This document shows, piece after piece, positions 11,901-24,000 of a stretch of 64,000 nt of DNA. The DNA is from Euwallacea fornicatus (Eukaryota > Arthropoda > Insecta > Coleoptera > Curculionidae). Numbering within the stretch: position 1 is the stretch's first letter; each line of letters begins with the position of its first letter. The DNA lies in the NCBI RefSeq assembly GCF_040115645.1, contig NC_089543.1, forward strand, positions 6,076,001 to 6,140,000, given 5' to 3'. A program made the position numbers and the translations under genes. The notes beneath the pieces were generated by a model. The model did no database searches and was not told the origin of the DNA. It saw only the letters and a list, made by a program, of their open reading frames with translations.

Positions 11901-14900
11901 TGAATTAAGAAGGCCAATTTGAAATCAAACTCGAACCTGTTGCGGTAGGCCCGAAAGGTCGTGGGGTCATCGGTAACCGATACTGAAAAATGATCTCGCG
12001 TCCTGGTCTTAATTAGCAATGGTAAGGCAGATGGGGATTTAACGAAGCTAATTAGTTAGACGGTGTTCGGCAGATTCCTTCTGCGAGTTTTTCGCGTCGG
12101 TACGGCCGCCTTAAATTAGGAGTTACGCCACTGCATTCGACTAATTTAACCTGCAGTAATACCTAATAATTGGTGACCCAGCATGATCTGTACTCTCGTA
12201 ACACTTTCACAGTTAACACGATTGTTTCAAATTATAAATGGTTTTATTCAGCAGGTGTTAAAAATGAGCCCGGCTGAGTTTGCTCACTGGAATTGTGCCA
12301 TTTGCAAATAATGCGAATCAATTGGTTTTTTTCCTTTTTTTGGTCGATTTCGAACAGTTTATCTACACATCAGCTGATAAGGTAATCTCACACATCCCGC
12401 TGCATTTGGACGATCGAAGCCGCAGCAATTAGCGATCTGCAACATCGATTTTACCATATCCCAGAGATCATCCGCGACATGTTTCTATTTATTTATTTTT
12501 TAATGGTTTACTCCTCACGAGCGGGGAATACTCATCGTGCGGTTAAGTGGAAAATAGATGTATTGTGCAATAGGTATGTAAGCCAAATTGAAGAAGCTCA
12601 TACCTTTTGCCAATTTAAATTTAAAAATACGTACGTGCACTTGCATTGCTGGGTAATTGGGTGAGTCAAGATGCTAATTTTAAACCATATATCCACAACG
12701 TCGATTCTTGGTTCCACATCTAACTAATATTTTCATATTAGACTCGCTTTCGCTAGTTCAGCGTGAAATCTCAAATTCGCACCAAAACACCCTTGAAACG
12801 GACATCCTCTTTCCACTCTCCTTGGAGAGTGTCGCTGTTCTCCTTGCCGCCGCTCTTGCAGCAAATCGAAAAGACCGAGAGGCGAAATCCGATGAACGAG
12901 CATGGTAAACCGACACAATGTTCAATAATTACCTTCCGGGATAAACGTTTCACATGTTTAACAAGGACAAATAGCTATTGCGACAGAGCTCGGAAATTCG
13001 TAATAAAACGGTTTCGACGTGATTTTATTCGATTGTAGGTTTGCACAAATCTGCAATGTGTCTCAGTTTTATCTGTTGAAATAACATGTAGTTAAGCTGT
13101 AATAACAGATTTGTTGTTTCTTCTATTATCTAAATTCCCATATGAACAATGGAATTCGCAACGCCTCGTTCGTGACGAAACGAGACCGAGCGGCTTCGAG
13201 GAAATCGAAAAAGCCTCAGAGCCCGTTAGCGTTCGCGATCATAACGCGCCGCCGAAGCAACCCCCTTCGGGTGGCTTTGGCTCAGACGCGGATGGACCCG
13301 GTGATCGGTTTGGACGCCGCAGGGAAAAATAAAGGGGCGCAGTCACCATGTCAAGAAAAAGTGTCGCTCACAAGTTCCTTCGGGTTTTAATGGCGAGTTG
13401 CGCGAAAACTGATTTCATTTTAAAACTTTCGTTCAGTTTTCGTAAAACACCTCGAAGCTACGCGAAATTACCGAAGTCGATCCGACATTAAACAAAGAGC
13501 GATATAAATTCTCGTGTAATTCCAACTCCAATAGTATAAATCAATAAATGCGTTAATGGGCACGAAAGTCAAGACTGAAACTCCGGGTAAAAGTAAGTAG
13601 ATACTTAAGACTCATGGAATATCTTGGATAACAATAAATCAGTCTGCTGATATAACGGTTATCCAACTGCATAGACGTAAGAGTAAACTAATACCTTCTT
13701 AATCCTTTCAAGACCGTGTTTATTGGTGTATGATGATGAAAAATTCCGATATTTATGATTAAATTGAATTGTGCAATATTACAACGTCCCTGCTCGTTAC
13801 AATATCACAAATCTGAAAAAGAAAAAAAAACGGAGATTGCGGCGCCGTTTCTTCGATTCCGCAGTGGAATAAGCGAAAGCACGACATAACTTGAGCGACC
13901 TGTGCTCAGACCTACAAATGGAAATAGCAAAATTCTTCCTATAATTAGCACGACTCTGAACAGAACTGTTACGTTGGTTGTTAAATTTAAACAACCAATT
14001 AGATAGCGATATCTCTAGAATTTGCTTTAGGAGCTCCCTCGTCAACGGCGCCTATTTACGAGCCTAAAATTTTGCTAGTTATCGGCTACCTGTTAAGGGC
14101 GAATCGTCCGATCCGCGGGGTCATCTCCCCGACGGCCGTTTAGGCCTATCAACGAATTTTTACGTTAAAAAATTAAGTCATGAAGCTACTTAAATCTGTT
14201 ATAAATGACGAGCTCTAATTAGGGGACAAATCCGAGTTTGATTGTAAGCTCTAGCCACAACAACTTATTACGATCGATACGTCTAATTATGGGATTAATC
14301 ACTTTCGTATGATACCACAATCTTAGCCGCGACGATCTCTTCGGCTCTCGGCCGTGAGGGGCTTTAAGTGCCCGGTTTAGGGGCTTAAAATAGTAAACAT
14401 TTACTTTTGCACTTGCTAACGGATATCGGCCTTCGAACGAGGCTAAGTACCAAGTTTTTGCTGCGACTTTAATTAAATCTTTCTAGAACTAATAAAGTGC
14501 GGTTTGCCGGCAAAACAGCGCATGTCCTTGATGGATGGCCAATCGTGACAATTTTTTTTTTTTTTTTAATTTCTTCTTATTTAAATGCGGTGCAATCCAT
14601 CTCAATCGCCTTCGGATGGATTACGTATACTTCACATATCTCAGCAGAAATCCGTTCTTATAAGGTTTTAATCCGCCATAGCAGCGATTCGGTAACAACA
14701 ATAATCCAGATTGTTCTATGTTTATCGCTTGAACAGCCTTGACATATTAATCGGTTTCACATTATTTATCGGTGCCGGTTAGAGCGAGCTATCTTTTTCC
14801 TTAAACCTATTCATCTAATTAAAATATGAGGTCCGACGGAACGCACGGTAAGTCAGCGTTTTCGGAGCAGTTTCGTTGCCCGTAAAAAGTCAAACCCGTT

Positions 14901-16321
14901 ACCTACTTCCACTTCCCGACGTTTAGAAATGGTCGCTTTTACTAAAACAATAAGGCTGATCCGAGACCGTGAAAGTCGCCTTTTGGTGGTGCCTCAATTT
15001 GGGTTACGTCAGAATAAAACTATTAAAAAAATTGGTCTGACGTGGTTCTGTCGAGAGGTGCGGTTTAATTGCGCAGGATGGTACCGCAAATTAAGGAATT
15101 CACTTCCCTGGCGATGCATGTAGATCCCAATGAACCAGCGAACGTTTTAAAACGAAGTTAGATCGTTCGCAGGTACCGACCGGCGTTGCAAAGCGAATTG
15201 TCTTGGTCGAAGTAATTATCCATGAAATTTCCATTCACTGAATGAATCGCTCGAACAGATGCATGCTTAAATTGCCGGCAGAAAGCTCCTCGATCGAGAA
15301 TTTTACTGCAATTTTGATACCATCCAGATCGGAAACTTTGTGCAAGTGTGACGTAACGTGGGCCACTTTCAGGAAGGACTCGCGGCAGAGGCAATTCGGC
15401 AGGTACTTCGCGGAAACGAAGAACGCTTTTACCTAATGCCTAACAAACTTGAACGAATTCGATCGCCGTCTTCAATTGCTTAATCACACGAATTTGGTCT
15501 TTCACGGGCGTTCGTTTCAATGGAAAAACACCTTAAGTGTAATGGATAATTTCCTACTTTCTCCGGAAATTCCTCGAAAAAATTTCCCCTTAATTGCCTC
15601 CCGTTCTCCCGCGTTCGGGTCGCCGTTTAGGCAACTACCAGACATAATTAGGGAAAAGCTCCGAGGAGCTTCTGCCCCGAGCTCGGACTCACGTGAGCCG
15701 AGAGGTGCGTGCGCTTTGGCAGATCGAACACTTTTAGGCGGACTCCTTATAGTTCCGGTAGGTTAGAGAGGCCTTTGTCCAACGCAACTTTAACTAACTG
15801 TGCTCCTTCTAATATAAACAAAACCTTTCCGACACCTGTATCTTGCTGAAGCAGTTACGTCTAAGTACACCTTTGGTACGGAGTAACTAAATGCAGAATA
15901 ATGTCAGAAAGTGGAAGACAAAGTGTCCCGGATAGGTAAGTACGAACGTTGGAAATGTCAAAGACCCTAAGAAGTGTTCGTAAAGTAGGTGGCAAAGCTT
16001 AAGTAAATATTTTTTGAAAGGGTAATTACCTCTAGAACACCAGATATGTTGCACTGCGCTTGTTAACTCGTAAATCACATATCCGAAATGCCTCGTGGTT
16101 TAGTATAAAGAAGATTGATAATGATATTGTACACAACCTGATAATTTTTATTACATGTAAGTGAATAAGTGCAGTGCGCGCGGAGCTAAAGAACTGTAAG
16201 AGGAACACAAAGCAACATAATAAGCTTAATTTACGAGCTGCGCGGCCGCAAAACATTTTTATGGCAGATAAAAATTTTAATTTAAGGTTGCAATAATTAC
16301 TTCTACGCCTTTATGGATCTG
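8991..16321. other. Long non-coding stretch, no gene recognised
   Basis: Seven kilobases without a protein that I recognise. Open frames are short and lack known motifs. Two isolated motifs resemble ends of the TACAGGGTG transposon family: CACTCTGTA near 10546 and TACAGGGTTCG near 11084. A small TAAA run lies near 10743. Runs of AATTA-type sequence are common, but no regulatory function can be assigned. Confidence 0.4.
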
Positions 16322-16326
16322 AATTA

Positions 16327-16361
16327 AAAAAAAATAAATAAATAAATAAAGAAAAAAAAGA
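16327..16361. repeat. A-rich simple repeat with AAAT units
   Basis: Consecutive AAAT units within an A-rich run. Low-complexity sequence only. Confidence 0.75.
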
Positions 16362-16500
16362 GAAAATTATATTGACAATCCGGGATTTAAGCTTACATAC
16401 GCCAAGAACATTGACCTCATATTTATGAAGCCTTATGGCATACACGCTTTAAAGAGTTCAACCTTTCGTTGTGTTGCACTTAAGAAACGTTAACATCGGG

Positions 16501-16570
16501 AAGACTCAGCTGGCACAGCGGATCGCTCTCCAGAGACGAACCTCGTCAGAGGGTGGAATTTCGAAAAATT
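16501..16570 (+). repeat. Possible tRNA-derived SINE head (A-box and weak B-box)
   Basis: TGGCACAGCGG at about 16511 fits the tRNA A-box pattern TRGCNNAGYNG. About 40 bases on, GGGTGGAATTTCG partly resembles a B-box (GGTTCRANTCC). The spacing suits a tRNA or tRNA-derived SINE. No cloverleaf can be drawn with confidence, and the B-box match is poor, so this is a tentative call. Confidence 0.25.
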
Positions 16571-16956
16571 TCAAATCTAACGTTCGCCCAACAATACACA
16601 TCACACACGTGGAGGTTAGTACTTTATGACACGTCACGATTTGCCTTAACGATAAGCTGAAATGCTAATGAGTACATGAGCTTCGTAAAAGATCGCATTT
16701 CGCGCTCTCCTCGTCAGGTGCACGCATTGGGCAAATGTTCATTTTCCAAAGAGGCGGCAATGGATTTCCCACAAAACGATAGTAAAACTGAATCTAATAA
16801 AAGAGAAAATGTGGGAAATTGTTGCAATTCAACTGTTTATGTGCGGTACCGGCCGAAAGTGGAGAAACTTTCGATAATTCGCGGTAAATTGATGCGGTGC
16901 GGTAATACTCAAATTTAACACGTGTCTGATTGGAAGATAAGTGGTACGGCAATAAT

Positions 16957-17043
16957 TAAAAAAATAATAATAAAAAAATAAAAATAATAAAAAAATAAAA
17001 ATAATAAAAAAATAAAAATAATAAAAAAATAAAAATAAAAAAA
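16957..17043. repeat. A/T-only tandem repeat, about 17-base unit
   Basis: Repeats of an AATAAAAATAATAAAAA-like unit, all A and T, about five copies. It lies just upstream of the Tc1-like relic at 17.2 kb. Confidence 0.85.
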
Positions 17044-17199
17044 GCGAACATTAAAAAAAAAGAAAGAAATTTTATTCCGAGCAAACAAGATTAAAACGAA
17101 TTTTATATGGATAAAAAAAAAATCAAAATTATCAAAAATTCAGTGTTTCGTTGAATTTAACTTTACGCTTAACGGCCGCTCGGCGTCTCTCGTTCGTCG

Positions 17200-17753
17200 A
17201 TCCTCCCAGCTTTTCAATAACGTCCCCCGACACGTCACCCCAAGCTCGCAATAAGGCATCGGACCATTCTTCTTTATTTTCGATTTTTTCCGCATTTTTA
17301 TGTCTCGCCATCAGCTCCGAATTGGCCCCACAAGTCCTTCAAAGGATTCAACTCGGGGGTTCTGCAACGGTCATTTTATTACCTCAGCACGTTCAGCTTC
17401 CAAAAAGTTCTTAATCGATTCGGCGGTGTGTGCTGGGGATCATTGCCGTGCATAAATATCCAAGTTAAAGGTAAGTTTGCCTCAGCTTACGGTAACATTG
17501 TATTCTGCAATATGTTAAGATGCACGTGCCGGTCCATAATCCCATTACTCTGCACTGGTGGGCCCACTCCACGCCCTGAAAAACATCCCCAAACAAGGAC
17601 GTTTCCTCCTCCGTGTTTTATTGTGGGTTTTATATAATTAGGGTCGAATCGTTCATTCGCGGGACGCCGTGCCCATTTGGTACCATCCGACCCAAATAGA
17701 TTGTACATACTTTCGTCTGACCAGAGTACATTTTTCCACTGGTTAAAGTTATA
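17200..17753 (-). pseudogene. Tc1-like transposase, 3' part (DDE domain), interrupted
   Basis: Minus strand, continuing the 5' part beyond the inner element: NFNQWKNVLWSDES (first catalytic Asp), MYNLFGSDGTKW, IKHGGGNVLVWGCFSGRGVG, then NILQNTMLP. After a break near 17487 comes FMHGNDPQHTAES (second Asp), then in another frame PELNPLKDLWGQF, where the usual SPDLNPIENLW has its Asp changed to Glu and the catalytic Glu changed to Lys. Frameshifts, a stop and the lost catalytic Glu show that it is dead. Confidence 0.8.
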
Positions 17754-19185
17754 CAGTGCGTTCCAAAAATATTTGGACGGTTTATTAAATTGTTATTTTG
17801 CACGGCCATATTTGCCTCAACTGCACTTTTCGAACGTTTAGGCATAGAAGATGCGATTTTTCTTAAATAATTTAAATCGATTTTATTCCATTCTTTCTGC
17901 AACCTGGTTCTTAATGTTCTTTTTGATGTTATTTCATGTTTTCTAAGTCGTTTCTTCAAATAATGCTATACACTCTCTACCGGATTTAACTCTGGAGATC
18001 GGAGAGGGGCTTTAAGGAGTTCGGGGCGAGCGTACAACGGCCGTTCACGAACGATATGAGCGCTACGTTTTAGATCATTTCTCGGTAGAGCTCGAATGAA
18101 TTTAATGCGACCGTGTTTTCCGCACCTTTTCGTAAATTTCGTCTTAGAATATTTAAATGTGCATTTTTGCCCATAATACCATCGACGAAAACTAATTCAC
18201 CCACTCCTACTCGTGATATACACCCCCAAACCTAAAGTTGAACCTCTTCCGCGTTTTACCGTTGGACGAAGATGCTGTTTTTGCAGTCCTTCATTCGCTC
18301 TCCTCCGTACCATTTGACGTTCTTCTGAGCCAAAAGTGCCCAGTTTCGACTCATCACGGAAAATTACATTATTTCAATAATTATCTGCCTTGGAAGTGGC
18401 TTCGTTAGCAAAACGTAATCGCACTTTAACGTTTTTGGTACTTAAGCCACGACTTTTCCCTCCACACCCTGGCGTGATGCCCATGGTTTCTGACACACCG
18501 ACGAACGGTTTCAGTACCAGCTATTCGATTAGAATGATTTTCCAATAGCGTCTTCGATTTTGGAACAGTCACTTTGGGGGGTTTCTTAATGGTGATTGTG
18601 GTCATTATGAAGCGATTATCTTTATCGTTTAGCGATTTTGTTCGACCTTTTTGTTTCTTTGGAAATGTTCTATCTTCGCTTTCGTAGCCCTGGACGATGT
18701 CTCCGACTGTGCTCTTATTTAATTACAGAATTTTCCTTTTTTTTTTTTTTTTTTTTTTAATAGAAATTACCTTTTTTTCGTAACGAAATATTACTAATTG
18801 CTTTTTGTCGAAACTAACACTACTTTTGTTTGGTACCCGACCCATGGTGGATATTATCTCCAACTCTTCTCTGCGATATCTGCATTCAGCAAGGAACGAG
18901 AAACGCACGCCAAATACGTAAAAATTCACATTTTCAGCTATGAGTCACTTTGTGATGCGTGACGTCCGCACATTTTTGTGACGCGTTCAATGGTTCTCTA
19001 GATTTTTCCTTGAAATTGGAACATAAACTATTAAGACTTCGTATACTTTTTTTATGCAGACCCCCAAATAAGTGATCGATAAAGGCATTTTGGACGTAAA
19101 AAAATAAAATCATAATCGATATTTTCCATTAGGACTCGTCAAATCTCCGAAAGAGCGCGTCCGAATATTTCTGGGATTCACCGTG
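17754..19185 (-). mobile_element. Tc1-like transposon (inner), nested in the outer relic
   Basis: Bounded by TA on both sides (17752-17753 and 19186-19187). The ends are inverted, imperfect repeats of about 27 bases: CAGTGCGTTCCAAAAATATT on the left, and CACGGTGAATCCCAGAAATA on the right read inward. Its 1432 bases hold a degenerate transposase on the minus strand. It disrupts an older Tc1-like transposase. Confidence 0.8.
17780..18845 (-). pseudogene. Tc1-like transposase of the inner element, degenerate
   Basis: Minus strand from MGRVPNKSSVSFDKKQL at 18845. An A-run (T-run on the plus strand, 18737-18760) probably expanded and breaks the N-terminal part. Downstream, out of frame with the start, come a second HTH-like stretch (VTVPKSKTLLENHS then AGTETVRRCVRNHG), then NDLKRSAHIVRERPLY and SPELNPVESV followed by a stop, then YLKKRLRKHEITSKRTLRTR and EWNKIDLNYLRKIASSMPKR. 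The motif order matches a Tc1/mariner transposase. Several stops and frameshifts make it inactive. The C-terminal frame has no stop before the element end and reads into the outer relic. Confidence 0.75.
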
Positions 19186-19187
19186 TA

Positions 19188-19597
19188 GGTTGAATGTTTC
19201 TAGGAAAATTTAAGCCTGGCCCCTGTCGACTTTTTTGAGATATGAGGACTTTTTGGCAGGCCTCCTGGCGTACAGTTTTTCTTGGCACGGGCGTGCTCTA
19301 ATTGATCTAACAGAAACCGAAATCGATGAGTGATCTTTTTTTATATCCTCAGCAGTTACAAATGGACTTTTTAACGCGCATATTCTAATTAACTCGTCTG
19401 CGGCCGAAGTTGTTTTTCAGGGTCTTCCAGGTTTAGGAACACCGGGCGAGGGTTCCTCGACTTTGTATTATTCGGATTTGCTTGGAAACGACGCTTTTAT
19501 GGAAGTTCAAATCTTTAGCAACCGGTTTCACTCCGGAACGATATCTCTCAATTACGATTTGCTCAACTTGATCGAACAAATTCTTACCACAAGGCAT
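19188..19597 (-). pseudogene. Tc1-like transposase, 5' part (helix-turn-helix region), interrupted
   Basis: Minus strand. It starts with MPCGKNLFDQVEQIVIERY at 19597, followed by VAKDLNFHKSVVSKQIRI, a helix-turn-helix of the Tc1 paired-like type. Then, after a frameshift near 19440, come PGRPRKTTSAADELIR and SISVRSIRA-like and LYARRPAKK segments, typical of the linker before the catalytic domain. The frame breaks at least twice. The piece ends at the insertion site of the inner element. Confidence 0.8.
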
Positions 19598-19639
19598 TTT
19601 GTTCGCCCTTTTAAACATGCTGCCAAAGTCTGAACCCAT

Positions 19640-21013
19640 TTAGGCGAACGAAATTCATAGAGATTGGCGGAGACAAGGGGAAAAGCTTCATTTTTGTCCC
19701 TTTGAAATTATAAACGTTTCTTTTCGTCATTCGAAAAGTCGCTAGAATTTTGCTTTTACGCTTTCAGAAGGGCGTTTAAAGGTAAATAAAATTTTCCGAA
19801 ATGAAGTAAAGCTCACAATGCCTAATCGTAAAATTATGAAGAGAACGTGAAAGCTTCTCCATTTTCGTCCGGTGCCGTTTGTGTGTCCCGCCAGGGAGGA
19901 GTGATGCGTAGCATTCTTCAAGATCGCATTCTCATATCTCGGATTCGCGTGAAATGCTTTGTTGAGCTGCTCTCTTGAGCACAATAAAAAGCAATCGCAT
20001 GTTGCGGTTAAGTACATATCGGGAAAATTCAAGCAGTATCGATTAATCATCGACATAGAACTGAGAAATATTTAAAAAAATTGTCGCCTTATGCACATGT
20101 GTCGACTAAGTCGGCTAAGGCAAACTGGTATTTTTTTAAAATCAATCTTTGCCGCAAATACCTTGATAAAGACACGGGGAAACCAACGGTGTCCTGCAAC
20201 GTAATTTTCGACACACAAATGGATTGATTTCAACGACTATGAGTTCGACATGCGCCGGTTGGTGACTCATAGACTAAGAGCAATTTAGCGGTTGCGCCCA
20301 CCGGTCGGCAGGCAGGTGCCGGAGTTTGCGTGTTAAGTAAAAGAAAAACTTAATAAACGGCCATGTCGTTATGCGCAATCGGAGTGTCCCAAACGACTTA
20401 TTAAACAATTAGCGATTTCGGTCCGGCTTTACTGCGATTGCGGCCTCTCGCGGCCAAGACCGGTGGTCGGTGCGCGGAAAAAATTCATCAATGATACAAA
20501 CCCACGGCCATTTCTATTTTCTCTAAAACACGAGGGCAGCGTGGACCGGTAATTACCCGACGCCCCTTATAAATAATAATATCTCGAATAATAAACAAAA
20601 TTGAGATTCCTGTTCGCGTGCTTGCTCAAGTTTTTTAAAGAGAAAAACCTGTTCAAGAAAACCTGTGCTGAACGATGATATACCACATCGAAAACTGCAT
20701 TCTTAGTACGTATAGGCTTAAATCTCCATACATAGCACCACTACCATTTGCTTTTGAATATTTGATATGATGCCCCTATACAATTATCATAGTGGACTGA
20801 CAGAAACAAAGGTTAATCGATCATCGCAACTCGCAACCAAACCAGTCCACACTATTCCTTTTGTCGGCAAAATGATAATTACATTGCGGATATTCAAAAT
20901 CTGGCTTTTAGATCTAAAACCAACATCAAAGTGCGTATCTAATTAATCTCTCAGTGAGAACGTCTATCCGACATTCATGACTTGATATTTGGCGAACAAC
21001 GAATATTCAATCA

Positions 21014-21045
<32 letters not shown>

Positions 21046-24000
21046 TAATAATAAAACATCCAGCTCCGGAACATAATCAAATGTTCACTCCTCAACAACT
21101 TACCTGCTGATATGAACATCGTTAAGCGCTGTCACAAAGGGACTGGGAATCACATTCGAACGAATCGCACATAAAATTGAAATTAATACTATATAACACG
21201 CAGTCAAGAATGTGCAAAGTACACTTTTCACACGCTAATCATTGGAGTGCATTTTCGAGTTTTCATTCGCCCTCTGTCGTCGGCCTAAAGCGTTAACTAG
21301 CTGAGTCGATTTTTGGTGGCAAGTTACCTTTTAGTGAAATCGAGAGTACGTAGAACGTTTATTAAACATAAATTCAGAAAATCGGCGTTTATCCCTCCTG
21401 CAAAATCAGCGAAAATCGAGGTTAAAATGGTCTTGGCACGTTAACAGTTAACAGTTTAGGCTGCGATATACGGTTTGATTAAACCAGCAATTTAACTTAC
21501 TTGAAATAAGTGCAAAGTAGGTATCCTTTGCTTCGGCCGGGCTGCAACAAAATAAACATTTTAAACAATTTGGCGCTGACTGGTACCTAATCAATTTCTA
21601 GGCCGTTTTACTTGATACTCTACTCGTTACGGTCAATCCCAAGAACGCTGCAACTGGTCGCAGAAAGTCGAAGGACATTTCTAGCTCCGCCATTGTGCGA
21701 TGTCAGAAATATCTCGGGAACTGGCGGCTTTGATTGCGGAAAAGCAAACATTTGATTGTCAAAGGAAACCGTATTTTCCCGCCCGCTTCGATCAAGTCAC
21801 GGGGACAAAATCTGGTGATCTAGGAGGTCATTTCGCCCTACTTCCGCGGCACGCCACATTTAAGCCCGATAATGGACTTAAGTCCAGTTTACGATTTTTT
21901 TGCGGGCGGGCCGACCTGGGCGAATGCGAAGGAAGAGTTAACCAGCCGATCGGTGTTCGGGAACCTGAAGGGACCCGCGCGTCCAGGAGTTGAAGGTTCG
22001 AATTTTTCGCATGGACAAAAATTCCCTTATGAAATGAGTCTATCCAACGATTTCCTATTGTGAAATACTGGTTTTACAATGCTAAAACATTTACAGTATT
22101 CACCTCGTTTCTCGGCGACGATGCAAATTATAAATGTGCATGTAAAGAATTTCACTTTTGTTGGGAAATAGAAAGTTCTGGCCTCTAAGCCAAAATATGT
22201 GTATAAAACCTAATTATAGCATTGATGCTTAATAACGTGCTACCATTCTAACACTTAAAATTCCATATCACACGTATTACATTCGTATTGTCTTGAAGAA
22301 CGTAAATAGTGCACTGAATAGCTTCCTGCGAGTCATTTTCCTTTATTGGTGATTTCATTAATTCACTAAATGTTGGTTAATCGTGAGGTAGTTCTAGTGA
22401 AATTTACCTTTAAACGTACCTACCTACAGACACAGTAACGGGATTATAAATGTTTTCGTTCAGTAAAAAAGTTTACCGGTTACTCAATAAACATGGAACA
22501 ACATTAATACACTTAGTTTAGGGTTTTTGCTCTCAATTACGTACAGGAAATAAATTAGCAGTTCAGTGCCATACTTTAAAACAGGATTTGTGGTGTAATT
22601 TGAACTTTCGTTTTTTCCTACATGTATAACTTATCCGATGGTATAGTGGCGGACTCGTAATCTAATACAGTTTTCCCTTCTTTTTTTCCTATTTAAGGAT
22701 AAGGCTGAATAAGGTAGAATGAGCCAAATCCGCGCCTACACACTACGCTCGTTTCGGCTCAAATTACTTGTCGGTGTTATCCATGCATAATGCAGGATGT
22801 TTACATATTACATGCCACAGCCCTAGGACATTAAATGTAACTTTTCGTTACACTTCTGCAAAGATGATGCGGTGACGTGCTTATCGCGGAAAGGAGGTGG
22901 CATGGACCGGGGACACGAGACCTGAGCGGTTCGGTAGAAACGATGGACAAAAAGACCGCGTCATGAGTGTGGACAAAAGTAAGTAAATAAATGGACGTTT
23001 ACTAGACTAACTTTTCTGATCCGCTTTATCGGTGTCAGTCCTAACGGGAATTCAAATTAAATGACGAATAAATGGTACGGGCCCAGGCTGTTTTAAAATG
23101 GAGAAAATGAATATTTGCACATGCGCAATTATTGTTTAATTATTATGAAAAATGCGCATTCGCTTTGAGGAGCCCCTTAAAAAGTTGCTAAATAACTATT
23201 AATATTTTTTGGAGTATTTTGTTCACTGTATTTTTTATACGAAGGCAGTATTATATGTAAAATAACGTTTATCTTTGAAGTATGCATGTGTCAATGGTTA
23301 CCCACATGGGTACCTATAATACGCATACTTTGTGCAGGCCTCGGTAGGAGCTTACAACTATTTGATGGGATTTCCCGGGATTTACGATGCGAACATAAGA
23401 AAATGTGAAACTTCTAAACACGACTCACACTCTAAAGAACCTAGCAGCACACCAAATACTCGTAAACAGGCGTAATTTACAATATTGGAAGTTCACGCAG
23501 TCACTTATTACAATTCTTACTTAAAATGTTTAATATCTGAGTAAATCAGATTTAACAGAGAATTTAATGAACCAGTAATAAATCAATGGTTTAAATGTTA
23601 CGAGAGGTTAAACATGGGATTTAAGGTTCACCAAGTAACATCTTAGAAACATTACGGAGGTTTAAGTTTTGTTAGATTTATTTATGACAGATTTAAAACA
23701 AGTTTTTTAACTTAACGGACTATCTGAGTGTTAAACGCAAAAGTGGTCTCAAGCACCTACCCTATGCTCTTCGCTCTCTTAAGAATGCAATTCTAGAACT
23801 TGTTATTGTTAATGGTTCGGTTCCAAAGTTCTGTGCCAAACCCGAGTGTGATGTATTGGCGTATATGGCCAGGCTTGCTTGAAAAGGTAAGTTCTCAGGT
23901 CAAAAAAGGAAATGATTAAAAATCGGTGAGGTTTGAAAGAAAGTCGAGATTGAGGAAGAAATTGCGAAAAATCCAAAATTGACACAGGAGTTTTCCTTTT

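Larger units (their letters stand above)
17151..19639 (-). mobile_element. Tc1-like transposon relic (outer), split by a second Tc1-like element
   Basis: Two minus-strand pieces of one Tc1-like transposase flank a separate element (17754-19185). The 5' piece lies at 19188-19597 and the 3' piece at about 17200-17753. Reading from one to the other across the inserted element, with one TA removed, restores the protein order ...HSTYNFNQWKNVLWSDES..., which shows that the outer element was already present when the inner one landed. I could not find the outer element's own terminal repeats, so the limits given are those of the coding relic. Confidence 0.8.
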
